Positions 22,938 to 23,167 of a stretch of 23,167 nt of DNA are shown here, piece after piece. Made by a program: the position numbers and the translations under genes. Positions within the stretch are counted from its first letter, which is position 1, and each line of letters begins with the position of its first letter. Where the stretch lies: contig DAHL01000053.1 in the NCBI GenBank assembly GCA_002509225.1, positions 1-23,167 on the forward strand. The letters are read 5' to 3'. Under the pieces are notes generated by a model. It saw only the letters and a program-made list of their open reading frames with translations. It was not told the DNA's origin and made no database searches. Source of the stretch: Euryarchaeota archaeon UBA102 (GTDB taxonomy: Archaea; Thermoplasmatota; Poseidoniia; MGIII; CG-Epi1).

Positions 22938-23167
22938 GTGAGTGATGCCACATCATTAGTCTTGAGAGGCGTATCTGAATGCGTGACAGAATCTGATTTA
23001 ACTGAGTTATTAAAGAAAAAAAGAACACTTCATGCATACATAGGATATGAACCATCTGGATTATTGCATGCAGGTTCTTTAGTCCCTATGCTAAAGGTTA
23101 GAGATCTAATCGAAGCAGGGTTCGAAGTAACTGTTCTTCTTGCAGATTGGCACGGTTATATCAATGA
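22938..23167 (+). CDS. tyrS: Tyrosyl-tRNA synthetase, N-terminal part
   Basis: The first 76 residues of a class I synthetase cut by the window edge. AYIGYEPSGLLHAGSLVPM holds the HIGH-equivalent as HAGS (44-47), and the following GFEVTVLLADWHGYIN is the archaeal/eukaryotic TyrRS pattern in which an Ala-Asp-x-His-x-Tyr segment binds tyrosine. The VLRGVSECVTESDL beginning also fits this branch. The GTG at 22938 is the first possible start after an in-frame stop at 22929-22931. TrpRS is the nearest alternative, but the PSG-LLHAG and LLAD-H-Y combination favours TyrRS. Confidence 0.9.
   Translation, partial: MSDATSLVLRGVSECVTESDLTELLKKKRTLHAYIGYEPSGLLHAGSLVPMLKVRDLIEAGFEVTVLLADWHGYIN

Noticed and set aside
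1..23167. Insertion sequences, integrase, phage, toxin-antitoxin or defence genes
   Set aside because: None seen on either strand; every larger frame is accounted for by housekeeping or metabolic genes, so I do not propose a mobile or defence system here.

Overview
This is a dense stretch of archaeal chromosome, AT-rich, with 24 protein genes, one tRNA and no gap above about 110 bases except the one holding the tRNA and a small gene. The archaeal origin is secure: aIF2-gamma, group II chaperonin, TFB, Sec61-beta, PCNA, proteasome beta subunit, the KH/beta-CASP nuclease aCPSF1, archaeal-type Elp3 and a PAC2 proteasome chaperone all occur together. Promoters look archaeal (TATA-like boxes about 25-35 bases before starts, several probably leaderless). 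The mix of this core with bacterial-type genes (a homodimeric pyruvate dehydrogenase E1, a bacterial-style deoxyhypusine synthase-like protein, 3-hydroxyacyl-CoA dehydrogenase) suggests a marine Thermoplasmatota-type euryarchaeon such as Marine Group II/III. That placement is an inference, not a demonstrated identity.

Layout. (1) 1-4752, plus strand: end of aIF2-gamma, a PIN-domain protein and a deoxyhypusine synthase-like gene joined by ATGA overlaps, then full-length aceE. (2) 4730-9048, minus strand: phosphohexomutase, DUF92 membrane protein, thermosome subunit and PPC/DUF296 protein, read right to left. (3) 9130-14436, mostly plus: a thioredoxin-like protein, a small zinc-knuckle protein (minus), Sec61-beta, a RimI-like acetyltransferase, TFB, an M24 peptidase and Elp3. 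(4) 14433-16954, minus: PCNA, ornithine carbamoyltransferase and 3-hydroxyacyl-CoA dehydrogenase in one tight run. (5) 17068-19939, plus: proteasome beta, aCPSF1, tRNA-Cys and a 50-residue membrane protein. (6) 19944-22843, minus: a protein with an acidic tail, PAC2 chaperone and ArgS, divergent from the start of tyrosyl-tRNA synthetase at the right edge.

How it fits together. Most genes serve information processing and protein quality control: initiation and tRNA charging/modification (aIF2-gamma, Elp3, ArgS, TyrS, tRNA-Cys), transcription start and stop (TFB, aCPSF1), replication (PCNA), folding and degradation (thermosome, proteasome beta, PAC2) and export (Sec61-beta). Metabolic genes are interleaved. 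No mobile element, CRISPR array or phage module was seen. The points most worth following are the deoxyhypusine synthase-like protein that lacks several canonical amine-binding residues, the bacterial-type AceE in an archaeal core region, a Sec61-beta with a second predicted membrane segment, a tRNA-Cys with A at the discriminator position, and the 50-residue membrane protein beside it.
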